This document shows, one piece after another, positions 15,364 to 25,435 of a stretch of 64,000 nt of DNA. This DNA is from Duganella levis (GTDB lineage Bacteria > Pseudomonadota > Gammaproteobacteria > Burkholderiales > Burkholderiaceae_D), in assembly GCF_009857605.1 (NCBI RefSeq), contig NZ_WWCT01000017.1, forward strand, positions 100,178 to 164,177. Reading direction: 5' to 3'. A program made the position numbers and the translations under genes. Under the pieces are notes generated by a model. That model had not been told where the DNA came from, ran no database searches, and worked only from the letters and a program-made list of their open reading frames with translations. Position 1 is the first letter of the stretch; every line of letters starts with the position of its first letter.

Positions 15364-16476
15364 TCATGGTGCGAACAGGCGACAGTCGATCGGCATGTCG
15401 ATCACAAAGGTGTTACCGTCGTCGGCGGTGCTGTCGACCCAAACACTGCCGCCATGGTTGCGTGCCACGCGCCTGACGAACGGCAGCCCTAGGCCCCATC
15501 CATCAACCGTGTCGGGATGGTTTGCATGCGGCTGACTGAAGAAGATGGAGTGGCGCCTGTCGAACGGGATCGGAGTTCCACTGTTGTGTATGGCAAGGCG
15601 GAGTCGATCGCAGTTCCGGGCGGCGTGTAAGCGCACGATAGACCCGTCGCCGTATTTGTATGCATTGATGACCAGGTTTTCCAGCGCGCGTCGCACCGAC
15701 TTCTCACACCAATAACCCCATATCGACTCGCTGACGGCGTCCAGCATACAGCCGCGGCTGTGAAACTCGTCGCTAATCTCGGCAATGAGCACCTGCATAT
15801 CGAAATGCTTGATGACCAGCGGGAGCCGCTCCCGCCCTTCGACCGTGAAGGTATCGGTCAGCTCGGTGATCATATTTTCCAGACGGCGCCCGGCGGCTTG
15901 CACCCGCAGCGCGCCACGGTGCGCCGTTTCCAGCGTTTCGGCTTTCGCCACGAGTTGTGCGCCGGCCTGCATCAGCGCGAGCGGTGAACGAAGATCGTGG
16001 GCAAGGCAGGCGGACAGGCAACGACGCTGCCGTGAGCGTCCTGCCACGAACTGATCTACAGCGCTACGCAAGGCCAGGTCGTGCGCGCTTTGCAGCGCTG
16101 TCAATTCAGCCGTTCCGAGATCGATGTGCTCTTCGTGTGCAACGCTACGAATTGCTTCGCGCAGTAGCTGGAATTCCAGGATGAGCTGATCAACACTGAA
16201 GTCAGTCATCCGGGATCGCAATTCGCCATGCGCCGCAGCGATAATCTGATTGTTGGGGCGGAGAGCGTCAGGTAGGTTGGTTGTGATTGCGTCGATCAGG
16301 TTGTCATAAACCATGCGGAGGCTGTCGTCCAGCAGGGGTTCAGGCAAACTGACCGCACCGTCGAGACTTGCACAAAAAAGTTGTTCCCAGCGGGCGAATA
16401 CGTGTTCCCGTTTTCCTAGCATCGTCTGGCTTATCGCCGTGCGACTAGCAACATTCTGATCGGTAGCCAAGGCCAT
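15364..16476 (-). CDS. Soluble sensor histidine kinase with RsbRD-like N-terminus
   Basis: 370 residues, no transmembrane helix or signal peptide. Residues about 25-140 form a helical domain (WEQLFCASLDG, MTDFSVDQLILEFQLLREAI) that resembles the RsbT co-antagonist/RsbRD-type sensory region. The H box is at His160 (LAHDLRSPLALMQ). The ATPase domain has the N box LENLVINAYKYGDGS and the G box GWGLGLPFVRRVARNHGG. It lies 147 bp downstream of an ECF sigma factor gene on the same strand and no response regulator is adjacent. The signal and partner are unknown. Confidence 0.88.
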   Translation of the reverse strand: MALATDQNVASRTAISQTMLGKREHVFARWEQLFCASLDGAVSLPEPLLDDSLRMVYDNLIDAITTNLPDALRPNNQIIAAAHGELRSRMTDFSVDQLILEFQLLREAIRSVAHEEHIDLGTAELTALQSAHDLALRSAVDQFVAGRSRQRRCLSACLAHDLRSPLALMQAGAQLVAKAETLETAHRGALRVQAAGRRLENMITELTDTFTVEGRERLPLVIKHFDMQVLIAEISDEFHSRGCMLDAVSESIWGYWCEKSVRRALENLVINAYKYGDGSIVRLHAARNCDRLRLAIHNSGTPIPFDRRHSIFFSQPHANHPDTVDGWGLGLPFVRRVARNHGGSVWVDSTADDGNTFVIDMPIDCRLFAP

Positions 16477-16623
16477 GAACCAGCTCCATCGCTGCAGTTT
16501 CCGTCATATGGATTATAGCCAGCGTTGCATCGACTGTCATGAATGAGGTGCGCAATCGCAACGAAACCTTGCCGGCAAATTCATCGGCACTGATCAGGTC
16601 GCTACGTTGGCGTGGCCCGCCGG

Positions 16624-17211
16624 TCACAAGCCCATCAGCGTTGCGTCGCAGGCCAGGCGTAACCGTGCGCGCCTGATCAGGGTCTTGACACTGCCTAGCG
16701 GCATGTCGAGCGATTCGGCGATTTCGCAGTGGGACAGTTCGCGATAATAATTGAGAACGATGACTTCTCTTTGCGCAGACGTCAGTAGTTCGATTGCCGA
16801 CGCGATCGCGCGACTGCGGACATCTGTTTCGTACAGCGTTTCGGGCGTTGTCTCCAGTCGACCGGTCTCGTCTTGGTCGTCCCCCGGAAAGCTCAGCCAT
16901 TTGCTGGAGGTTTCGACTCGCAGGTAGTCAATCGCGCGACTTTTGCATAACATCAGCAACCACGTGAGCACGCTGCTGCGGCTCTCGTCAAACTTCTCCG
17001 CGTTGGCCCAGGCGTAGAGAAACACCTCCTGGACGATTTCCTCCGCGACGTCACGTTTTCTTAGTATGTACAAGGCGCGGGAAAAGAGGGCGCCGCGTGA
17101 GACCGCATAGATAGAGTCGAACGACAGTTGCGCGGTGCCGTATTTTTTTGACAGGCAGGGAACAACACCGCCCTGGTGCGGCCGACGTTCGACAGTTGGC
17201 GGTTTTTTCAC
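16624..17211 (-). CDS. ECF-type RNA polymerase sigma factor
   Basis: Alternative sigma factor. Region 2 includes SRALYILRKRDVAEEIVQEV and FLYAWANAEKFD; region 4 includes LTSAQREVIVLNYYRELSH and a helix-turn-helix ending PLGSVKTLIRRARLRL. A longer frame opens at 17373, but its first 54 residues do not resemble a sigma factor. The GTG at 17211, preceded by GGGGAA, is the best start (about 195 residues). No anti-sigma factor gene is adjacent; the next gene downstream is a soluble histidine kinase. Confidence 0.85.
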   Translation of the reverse strand: MKKPPTVERRPHQGGVVPCLSKKYGTAQLSFDSIYAVSRGALFSRALYILRKRDVAEEIVQEVFLYAWANAEKFDESRSSVLTWLLMLCKSRAIDYLRVETSSKWLSFPGDDQDETGRLETTPETLYETDVRSRAIASAIELLTSAQREVIVLNYYRELSHCEIAESLDMPLGSVKTLIRRARLRLACDATLMGL

Positions 17212-17421
17212 TTTATTCCCCGGCGCTGAGGCGATGCTGCTCTCTGCTATTAATCTATCTTCATGGGGCGCGCTTCTCTGTGAAGTGCCGTACCAAAAAA
17301 AGCGATGAGGAAATATTTTCGGCGTTAATGCAACAATCGCGTGCACACGCGACCCAGGCTCGCTGTGGAACAACCGCCAGGCCGAGGTTGACTGGCCGGG
17401 CGGGAAGCGCCTGGTTGGCTT

Positions 17422-18774
17422 TCAGCGCGCCGTGGCTGCATCACCCTGAAACTGGGCGTCGCGCTCCAGCATGCGGTTGATGCTGGTCTCGGTGCGCGTC
17501 AGCGTTTGCGCCACATCGGCGCCATACACCACGGTACTGATCAGCGCATCGCCCAGCGTCTTGGTGATGATGGCCTGGCGCGCCACTTCAATCGGCAGCG
17601 CCACGCCGTCGCGCGCGATGGTGGCGATCCCGCTGCGCAAGGGCAGCTGGCGGAACGCCGCCGAATCGATCACGGAGCGCCGTGTCGGCAACTGCCCGGT
17701 GCGCGCCCACACGCCGCCTTCGTCGTACAGGAACTTGAGGAAGGACAGCGCCGCCGCGTGGCTGCGGGCATCGGCCGTGCCGCCTTTCAGCATCACCATG
17801 ATGTGATTGTCGGCCCACATGGCGCTGGTGCCGTACAGCTGCGGGAACGGCGTGGCGGTGTAACCCTGGTAGGTGGCGCTGTCGGCCTGCTTCGACTGGC
17901 GCAGCAGGTCGCCGATGATCCAGGTGCCGTTGATCATGACGGCGCCTTCGCCGGCGGCAAAGCCTTGCAGCGCAACGCTGTAGTCCATGCCGCGCGAAGT
18001 CAGGCCTTCTTCGTACATGGTCTTCAGCAGCTGCACCGCGTCGCGCACGATGGGGCTGTGCAGGTCGATGTGGAAGTCGTCTTTGGGGAACAGCGAGCCG
18101 TTTTGCTGGCCGATCATGGACAGCAGGGTGCGCGCGAAGAAGGCCGGATCATTGGCGGTCAGCCAGATGAAGTAGGGCTTGCCGGTGGCCTGCTTGAACT
18201 GGCGCGCCTGCGCCAGCAGCTGCTGCGGCGAATGTGGCAGCACCGGCTCGCCGTCCTTGACCAGGCCCGCCTTGCGCATCAGGTTGAGGTTGAAGTGCCA
18301 CAGCCAGGAATGGGTGTCGAAGGGCAGGGCGTAGTGCTGGCCGTCGATGGTCACCGCCGTTTCGGCTTGCGGCGTGAAGTCGGCGCTGGCGATGCCCACC
18401 TTGCGGAATTCGGCGTCCAGCGGCGCGATCAGGCCGCGCTTGACGAAGTCGTTCAGCGCGGAGCTGTGCAGGATGGCCACCGCCGGCACGTCGCGGCCGA
18501 CGATGCGCGCACCGAGCTGGCTGTAATACGAGGCATGTTCGACCACCTGTGTGCGCACCACGATCTGGCCGCGGTGCTCGGCGTTGAACTTGTTGGTCAG
18601 CGCGGTGATGATGCCGCATTCGCCGGTGGCTTTGGCGGGATCGGTGAGGTTGCCGTAGTCCGCTTCGCAGGAGCCGAAGAAGCGCGCGAACGAAATTTCT
18701 ACCGGCGCGGCCCATGCCGGCGCCGCAGTGGCCAGCAGCAAGGCCAGCGCCACGCTTGGTTTGATGAGTCTCAT
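17422..18774 (-). CDS. Sugar ABC transporter substrate-binding protein
   Basis: 450-residue periplasmic binding protein of the extracellular solute-binding family 1. The signal peptide ends near APAWA. Family features include ALTNKFNAEHRGQIVVRTQV at the N-lobe, DVPAVAILHSS, and GFAAGEGAVMINGTW in the hinge region. It is the last gene of the minus-strand import operon and begins 3 bp after the second permease gene. By family it delivers oligosaccharides to the two permeases. The exact sugar cannot be read from sequence. Confidence 0.93.
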   Translation of the reverse strand: MRLIKPSVALALLLATAAPAWAAPVEISFARFFGSCEADYGNLTDPAKATGECGIITALTNKFNAEHRGQIVVRTQVVEHASYYSQLGARIVGRDVPAVAILHSSALNDFVKRGLIAPLDAEFRKVGIASADFTPQAETAVTIDGQHYALPFDTHSWLWHFNLNLMRKAGLVKDGEPVLPHSPQQLLAQARQFKQATGKPYFIWLTANDPAFFARTLLSMIGQQNGSLFPKDDFHIDLHSPIVRDAVQLLKTMYEEGLTSRGMDYSVALQGFAAGEGAVMINGTWIIGDLLRQSKQADSATYQGYTATPFPQLYGTSAMWADNHIMVMLKGGTADARSHAAALSFLKFLYDEGGVWARTGQLPTRRSVIDSAAFRQLPLRSGIATIARDGVALPIEVARQAIITKTLGDALISTVVYGADVAQTLTRTETSINRMLERDAQFQGDAATAR

Positions 18775-18777
18775 GCT

Positions 18778-19614
18778 TTACCGTACCTTGGTGCCGGCAA
18801 CTGCGGCAACGATGTATTGTTGGAAGTAGGCATACAGCACCAGCACCGGCGCTGCCGCAAACACGGCTTGCGCCATCAGGAAGCCCAGTCCTTCGGATTG
18901 CGCGAAGTTGGTCTGGGTCGAGGCCAGTCCCAGCGTCAGCGTGTAATGGTCCGACTGGGTGGCGGAAATCAGCGGCCACAGATAGTCGTTCCACGCGCTG
19001 AGGAAGGTGACGATGCCCAGCGTGGCTTGCACCGGCAGCGACAGCGGCAGGATCACGCGGGTGAACACGGTCCAGCGCGAGGCGTTGTCCAGCAGCGCCG
19101 CTTCCTCCAGGTCACGCGGGATGGCCTTGAAGTATTGCGTCATCAGGAACACGCCGAACGGCGCCGCCAGGCCGGGCAGGATCAGGCCCGCATAGCTGTT
19201 GTGCAGACCCAGGTCGGCGAACATGCGGTGCAGCGGGATCACCACGGCGGTCTGCGGCACGGCCAGCCCGGCCAGCACAAAGCGGTACAGCCAGGTCTTG
19301 CCGGGGAACTCGGTGCGGGCAAAGCCGTAGCCGGCCAGTGACGACAGCAACAGCACCAGGACGGTCTGGCCGAACGCCACCACGCAGGAATTGGCGATCC
19401 AGCGGAACACCAGCGAGGTGCCGAGGATGTCGCTGTAGTTCTTCAGCGTGTAGGGTGGCGCGAACAGGATGTCGGTGCGTTGCGCCAGCAGCTCGTTCGG
19501 CTTGAGCGACAGCAGCAGCACCCACAGTAGCGGCGCCACCCAGGCAATGGCGGCGGCGATGGTGACGCCGAGGATGACGCGGTTGCCCCAGCGGTTGGTC
19601 AGGTTGGGATTCAT
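18778..19614 (-). CDS. Carbohydrate ABC transporter permease (MalG type)
   Basis: 278 residues from the ATG at 19614, which overlaps the stop of the upstream permease gene (ATGA). A longer in-frame extension to 19722 is basic and low in complexity and is rejected. Six hydrophobic segments are present, and the ABC-contacting EAA loop reads EEAALLDNASRWTVFTRVIL, with Asn where Gly is usual. It pairs with the 19611-20528 permease to form the membrane channel. Confidence 0.92.
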   Translation of the reverse strand: MNPNLTNRWGNRVILGVTIAAAIAWVAPLLWVLLLSLKPNELLAQRTDILFAPPYTLKNYSDILGTSLVFRWIANSCVVAFGQTVLVLLLSSLAGYGFARTEFPGKTWLYRFVLAGLAVPQTAVVIPLHRMFADLGLHNSYAGLILPGLAAPFGVFLMTQYFKAIPRDLEEAALLDNASRWTVFTRVILPLSLPVQATLGIVTFLSAWNDYLWPLISATQSDHYTLTLGLASTQTNFAQSEGLGFLMAQAVFAAAPVLVLYAYFQQYIVAAVAGTKVR

Positions 19615-20524
19615 GCTTGTGCCTTTCCGGCGCGGCGTTCCAGCCAGCCTTGCAGCGACATCCCGGCCAGCATCAGCAGGAACAGCGCCTGCGCGCCGGC
19701 GGCGGCGTAGCCGAGCTGCCATTGTTCGAACATGGCTTCGTAGACGAACATCACCAGCGAGCGGGTGCTGTTGTTAGGGCCGCCCTGTGTCAGCAGCTGC
19801 ACCTGGCCGAAGACCTGCAACTGCGCGATCATCTGCGTGACGGCCACCAGCACCACGCCATGGCGGATGGCCGGCAGCGTGATGTGGCGGAAGCTGCGCC
19901 AGCGGCTGGTGTTGTCCAGCGCGGCCGCCTCGTAGACGTCGTGCGGGATCTGCTGCAGCGATGCCAGGAACAGCATCATCGGCATGCCGATGCCCCACCA
20001 GACGGTGGCCAGCGCCACGGCCGGCAGTGCCAGCCATTCGTGGTTCAGCGGCGCCACGGCGGCCATGCCCATGCCGTGCATGGCGTTGGCCAGCAGGCCG
20101 CGTTCGGGCAGCAGCACCAGCCGCCAGATCAGCGTGACGATGGTGACCGACAGCACGCCGGCGCCGAAGAAAATGCCGCGCAAAATGGCGGTGGTGCGGC
20201 CCGGCCGGTTCAACGCCAGCGCCAGCGCCAGGCCGGTGATGACCATGACCGGTGTGCACAGGGCGGCGAACAGCACGCTGTTGAAGGCGGAACGCACGAA
20301 CATCTCGTCCTGCAGCAGGTCGATGAAGTTGGTGACGCCGACCCAGCGACCCATGTTGGACAGCAGGTCGATGGCGTGGAAGCTGAGCCAGAAGCCGTTC
20401 AGCAGCGGCCAGACCAGCAGCGTCAGGTAGCACAGCAGGAAGGGCGCGATGAACAGCAGTCCGATCCAGCCGGTGCTGGCGCCGAGGCGCGGCTTGGCCT
20501 GCACGGAGGAGGGCAGGTCGCGCA

Positions 20525-20528
<4 letters not shown>
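19611..20528 (-). CDS. Carbohydrate ABC transporter permease (MalF/UgpA type)
   Basis: 305 residues from the ATG at 20528, chosen because it overlaps the ATPase stop (ATGA) and precedes the first membrane helix (GWIGLLFIAPFLLCYLTLL). The EAA loop reads YEAAALDNTSRWRSFRHITL. A roughly 108-residue Arg/Pro-rich in-frame extension upstream is only the shadow of the ATPase gene. Second half of the sugar channel. Confidence 0.92.
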
Positions 20529-21624
<1,096 letters not shown>

Positions 21625-21628
<4 letters not shown>

Positions 21629-22728
21629 ACGGCATTGACGTGCTGCCGCAGCAGCTCGGTCTCACGGGTGCGATACGGCTTGCCGTCGGTGTGCAGCACG
21701 TCGTGGAACCAGACCGACGGCGGCGCGAAGGTGTAGGGATGCTTCCACGAGTCCCACGGCATATTGGTCTGGCTCTTGCCGACCACGAAGCCCCAGTTGA
21801 TCATGCCGATGTTCTCGGCGCGGGCAATCGGCAGGATGGTGTCGAAGGTCGACCCCATGCCGCGCGCCATGTACTCGGTGCACACCAGCGGACGGCCGTA
21901 GGCTTGCAGCTGGCGCACGCGGGCCAGGAATTTCTCCGGCCAGCTGTAGTCGTGGAAGGTGACGATGTCCGACAGCGCCATCTGCGCCTTCTGCACATCG
22001 TTCAGGATGGCCGACGTCGGCGACCAGTCTTCGCCCAGCCAGATGCCGCTGGTCAGCGGCTGGGTCGGCGCGCAGGCCTGGGCCCAGCCAAACACCTGCG
22101 GCAGCAGCTGCGCCACCAGTGCGATCTTGTCCTGTGCTTCGAACTGCTGGTAATAACCCATGCCACCGCCCTGGTTGTCCGGTTCATTCCACAGGTCCCA
22201 GCACCACACGCGTTCGTCGTTGCCGAAGCTCGTCACGATATCTTCGACATAGGCACGTAGCGCCGGGTAGCTGGCCTGATCGGCCAGTTGCGCCGCGCCG
22301 GGGCTCTGCACCCAGCCCGAGTTGTGGATGCCGGGCATGGGCGCACGCTGCGTACCCAGGGCGGGACGCGGATCCCAGCACGAATCGAATAATACCAGCA
22401 TGGTGCGGATGCCATGCTTGGTGGAGATGTCGAGATAGGTGTCGATGCGCTGCTTGAAGCCGGCGGCATCCTGCGCCCATACCAGGTCGTGCAGGAACAC
22501 GCGCATGGTGTTCATGCCGAGCGCGGCGGCCCAGCCCAGTTCGAGGTCGATGCGTTCGACGTCGAAGGTCTCGGCCTGCCACATCTCCAATTGGTTGATG
22601 GCGCTGGCCGGCAGGAAGTTGGCGCCGAGGATGCGCGGCTGCGCCGCATACCAGGCATGCGCGCGCTGGGCACTCCACGTTGGAGCTTGGGGAATGGCGG
22701 GCGTGGCGTTTGCAGTAGTCATCTTCAA
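21625..22728 (-). CDS. Cytoplasmic GH5-like glycoside hydrolase (clan GH-A)
   Basis: 367 residues, no signal peptide. A clan A TIM barrel is indicated by MNTMRVFLHDLVW, the acid/base Glu182 (LWNEPDN) and the nucleophile Glu285 (VCTEYMARG). The absence of an export signal and the four-base overlap with the ABC ATPase gene suggest that it cuts oligosaccharides after import. Related proteins are often annotated as cellulase-family or 1,4-beta-xylanase-like, but the exact activity is not known. Confidence 0.8.
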
Positions 22729-22749
22729 TCTTTCTTGGTGGGTGAGTTA

Positions 22750-23988
22750 TCAGGGCACCAGTGCCGCGCTGCCGAAACGGGTGCGGCAACTGGTGTCGGC
22801 GCCGCCATCGCTTTGCAGGATGGTCAGCGTCTTGCCATCGGCCGAAGGCAGCAGCGGCGTGGAATAGTTCTGGCACCAGTTGGTGGCGCCCGGCGGCGAC
22901 GGAATGGCCAGCGGCGAGGCGACTGCCTTCCATGGGCCGCTGCCATCGGCGGTGGTGTTGGTGAACATGGTCTTGCCGTTGCCGGCATCGACCGCGCCGT
23001 TTTTATCGAACAGGATCTGGCCGATGGCGATCAGCATGCCGTTGGACTGGCCGGCGACGGGCGCCCAGGCAAAGGTCGGCGCGTGGCGGAAGAACTGGCC
23101 GCTGGCGGTCTCCAGGCGGAAGCCGGAATCGTTGGCGGCGCCCCAGTTGATGCCGTCCGCCGAACGCTTGGCGCGTACCGTGCAGTCGAGCGGGCCGCCG
23201 TAGCAGTTCTCATAGGTCATCAGGTAAGCACCGGACGGCAGCTGGCGCACGATGGCCATGCCGGGACGGGCGTTTGGATCGTCGCCGGCCACCACGGTTT
23301 GCGGCGCGCTCCAGTTGACGGCGTCGCGGCTGGTGACTTCGACCAGGATCTGCGAATGCCCGGCCAGCGTTTCGTCCGAGTAGTAGCAAACCAGTTCGCC
23401 GCTTCTGGCGATGCCGAATTCCGGCTCCCAGATGCCCGACGGGTCTTTCAGGTTCTTGGCGATGCGGCCCTTGCCGCACAGGGACAGGTAGTTCCAGGTG
23501 ACGCCGCCGTCGGCGCTCTGATAGATGCGGTTTTCCATCGGCGCATTGCGTTCCTGGCCAACCGAGGTAGAGTAGAGCAGGGTGCCGGCCGGCAGCGCGC
23601 CGATCTTCACCGGCAGTTCATACAGCGTGCCGCAGCACTGGCCCTGTTTGAATTCCGCATCGGCGATGGCGCCGATGCGGCTGAAGCTCTTGCCATCGTC
23701 GCTGCTGGCGTAGATGCCGCCGACCGGCGCACCGTTTTCGGTGGACGAGATGCTGGCCACCAGGCGGCCGTTCAGTGCGGCGTTCTGGTGGTGGCTCTGG
23801 CGGACCAGGCGTGGATAGGTGCCGAAGATCTCAGCCAGCAGTGTGCCGCGTGGTGGACTGGCAGCGGCGGGTGGTGTGGTGGCTGGTGTGGTGGTAGCGG
23901 CGGCGATGGCGCTGCTGCCGCCACAGGCACTCAGTATAAATCCCGCGCATAGCGCGGCAGCGGCAAAAATGCCGGTACGGTAGGTCAT
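22750..23988 (-). CDS. Sialidase-like (BNR/Asp-box) lipoprotein
   Basis: 412 residues from the ATG at 23988, preceded by AGGAG. A lipobox FILSAC places the lipidated Cys at 22. The rest is a beta-propeller with Asp-box-like motifs (SSDDGKSF, SADGGVTW, RSADGINW) and an early TYPRLVR segment. That segment and the context of an arabinose/galactose dehydrogenase make a GH93-type exo-arabinanase a better guess than a true sialidase, but this is inference. A frame extending to 24075 crosses a predicted operator and is rejected. It is the first gene of the minus-strand operon. Confidence 0.75.
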   Translation of the reverse strand: MTYRTGIFAAAALCAGFILSACGGSSAIAAATTTPATTPPAAASPPRGTLLAEIFGTYPRLVRQSHHQNAALNGRLVASISSTENGAPVGGIYASSDDGKSFSRIGAIADAEFKQGQCCGTLYELPVKIGALPAGTLLYSTSVGQERNAPMENRIYQSADGGVTWNYLSLCGKGRIAKNLKDPSGIWEPEFGIARSGELVCYYSDETLAGHSQILVEVTSRDAVNWSAPQTVVAGDDPNARPGMAIVRQLPSGAYLMTYENCYGGPLDCTVRAKRSADGINWGAANDSGFRLETASGQFFRHAPTFAWAPVAGQSNGMLIAIGQILFDKNGAVDAGNGKTMFTNTTADGSGPWKAVASPLAIPSPPGATNWCQNYSTPLLPSADGKTLTILQSDGGADTSCRTRFGSAALVP

Positions 23989-24021
23989 GCTTGTCTCCTG
24001 GTTGTTGTCGGACTTTAAAGT

Positions 24022-24039
24022 CACAAATATTTTTGTTGG
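24022..24039. promoter_or_regulatory. Candidate operator 1 of the glycan regulon
   Basis: A perfect inverted repeat ACAAA-TATT-TTTGT (24023-24036) followed by TGG. It lies 34 bp upstream of the lipoprotein start, where a repressor would block the minus-strand operon. It resembles the sites at 24069, 25146 and 25221. Confidence 0.6.
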
Positions 24040-24068
24040 ATTAATTATCGCAACATTTCTCATTAGTG

Positions 24069-24084
24069 ACAACAATATTTGTTA
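24069..24084. promoter_or_regulatory. Candidate operator 2 of the glycan regulon
   Basis: A perfect inverted repeat AACAA-TAT-TTGTT (24071-24083), preceded by CATTAGTG. It sits in the divergent promoter between the lipoprotein operon and the regulator gene and has the same AACAA-N3-TTGTT core as the site at 25146. Confidence 0.62.
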
Positions 24085-24158
24085 TAAATTTTGATCTGCT
24101 GGGGTTTTCGCCACGCTGTATCATGCGAACCAACAAACTAATTCATAGGAATACAGGC

Positions 24159-25121
24159 ATGGACGCGAATCGGGCACTGCTGGTGGAGGGGGATGCGGTA
24201 CTGCCGCTGGTGAAGGCGCTGTCGTCGGAAACGCGGCAGGCGATGCTGGCGCTGTTGACGCACAAGGTGCTCAATCTGTCGGAGCTGGCCGCCACCATGA
24301 ACCTGCCGCATTCCACCGTCAGCTTCAACGTCAACCAGTTGGAGGCGGTGGGCCTGGTGGTGGTGGAGACCGAGCCAGGCACGCGCGGCATCCAGAAACT
24401 GTGCTCCAAGCGCTACGACGAAGTGCGCATCCGGTTGCCCGGTGCGGCGGTGGAAGCGGAGCAGAACACGGTCACCATCAGCATGCCGATCGGCAGCTAC
24501 CGTAGCGTCGAGGCCAGCCCGACTTGCGGCCTGGTGAGCGAGACCAAGATCATCGGCATGCTGGACGATCCGCGCTCCTTCTTCGAGCCGGAGCACGTCA
24601 ATGCGCAGCTGCTGTGGTTCGGCGCGGGCCATGTGGAATATGCCTTCCCTAATAATGTGCCGTACGGCGCGGTGACCACCGACCTGTCGCTGTCGATGGA
24701 GCTGTGTTCGGAAGCGCCCAACTACAATCCGGAGTGGCCGTCCGATATCACGCTGTGGATTAACGATGTGGAAGTGGGCACCTGGACCTCGCCCGGCGAC
24801 TTCGGCGGCAAGCCGGGGCTGCTCACGCCGGCGTGGTGGCAGATCGAGGGCACCACCTATGGCGTGCTAAAACAATGGAGCGTCAGCGAGCGCGGGGCGA
24901 TGATCGATGGCGTGACGCTGAGCGCCACCACCATCGCCGACCTGAGTCTGGCGCAGGCCAATCACATCCGGGTGCGCATCGGCGTCAAGGATGACGCCCG
25001 CAACAAGGGCGGGCTGAATCTGTTCGGCCGAAAATTCGGCAATTATCCGCAGGATATCGTGATGCGCATGGGCTTTGAATTTCCCGCCGGTGCCGCCGTG
25101 CCGATCGCCGGAACGATCTGA
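24159..25121 (+). CDS. ArsR-type HTH regulator with a large C-terminal sensor domain
   Basis: 320 residues from the ATG at 24159, which has AGGA 8 bp upstream. Residues about 10-80 form a winged helix (VKALSSETRQAMLALL, LAATMNLPHSTVSFNVNQL). The C-terminal 200 residues contain beta-rich, Trp-rich segments such as DITLWINDVEVGTW and HIRVRIGVKDDARNKGGLNL, which look like a carbohydrate-binding jelly-roll. This layout recalls a small group of predicted regulators best known from Firmicutes near glycosidase genes. Probable repressor of the divergent import operon and of the downstream TonB receptor, with a sugar as inducer (inference). Earlier in-frame starts at 24066 and 24123 are rejected because they cross the operator or lack a ribosome site. 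Confidence 0.82.
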   Translation: MDANRALLVEGDAVLPLVKALSSETRQAMLALLTHKVLNLSELAATMNLPHSTVSFNVNQLEAVGLVVVETEPGTRGIQKLCSKRYDEVRIRLPGAAVEAEQNTVTISMPIGSYRSVEASPTCGLVSETKIIGMLDDPRSFFEPEHVNAQLLWFGAGHVEYAFPNNVPYGAVTTDLSLSMELCSEAPNYNPEWPSDITLWINDVEVGTWTSPGDFGGKPGLLTPAWWQIEGTTYGVLKQWSVSERGAMIDGVTLSATTIADLSLAQANHIRVRIGVKDDARNKGGLNLFGRKFGNYPQDIVMRMGFEFPAGAAVPIAGTI

Positions 25122-25435
25122 TTGACTATCAAGCGTGACGTTTTTCCAACAACTTTTGTTGGTGCTTAGGGCGGGAAAACGTCTACCTAGTGAAATTTTG
25201 GTGATATTTCGCCATTAGTCGCAAATATTCTTGAAATAAAAATCAAATAGCTTCACTATTGCATCGTTACTAGGGCACTGTCGCAAAGAAGTTTGCGAGA
25301 TTGCCGCCCATAACGAATATATAAAGCGATGACGCGCCGTGCAACGCGCTGGAGGCATCCGGTATCAGTAGCTCGCCAGGGCATACCGGGTCTGCACGGG
25401 AGCAGTCGTCCTATACCAATAGTGGAGACACAGAC
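25122..25435. other. Regulatory region upstream of the TonB receptor
   Basis: About 314 bp with no gene. It begins with operator candidate 3 (25146-25162). At 25213-25233 there is a degenerate fourth site, CATTAGT followed by CAAA-TATT-CTTG, whose CATTAGT prefix is shared with operator 2. The middle is AT-rich. The last 150 bp look like a long leader of the receptor mRNA, with no recognisable riboswitch. Confidence 0.55.
25146..25162. promoter_or_regulatory. Candidate operator 3 of the glycan regulon
   Basis: A 17-bp perfect palindrome CCAACAA-CTT-TTGTTGG. Its inner core AACAA-N3-TTGTT is the same as operator 2 at 24071-24083. It lies 25 bp after the regulator stop and about 270 bp upstream of the TonB receptor. 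Confidence 0.65.

Noticed and set aside
16445..16900. 151-codon minus-strand frame beside the sigma factor
   Set aside because: Overlaps the sigma gene in another frame and carries no recognisable domain.
17506..19341. 611-codon plus-strand frame across the ABC transporter genes
   Set aside because: Spans two real genes in antisense and shows only low-complexity composition.
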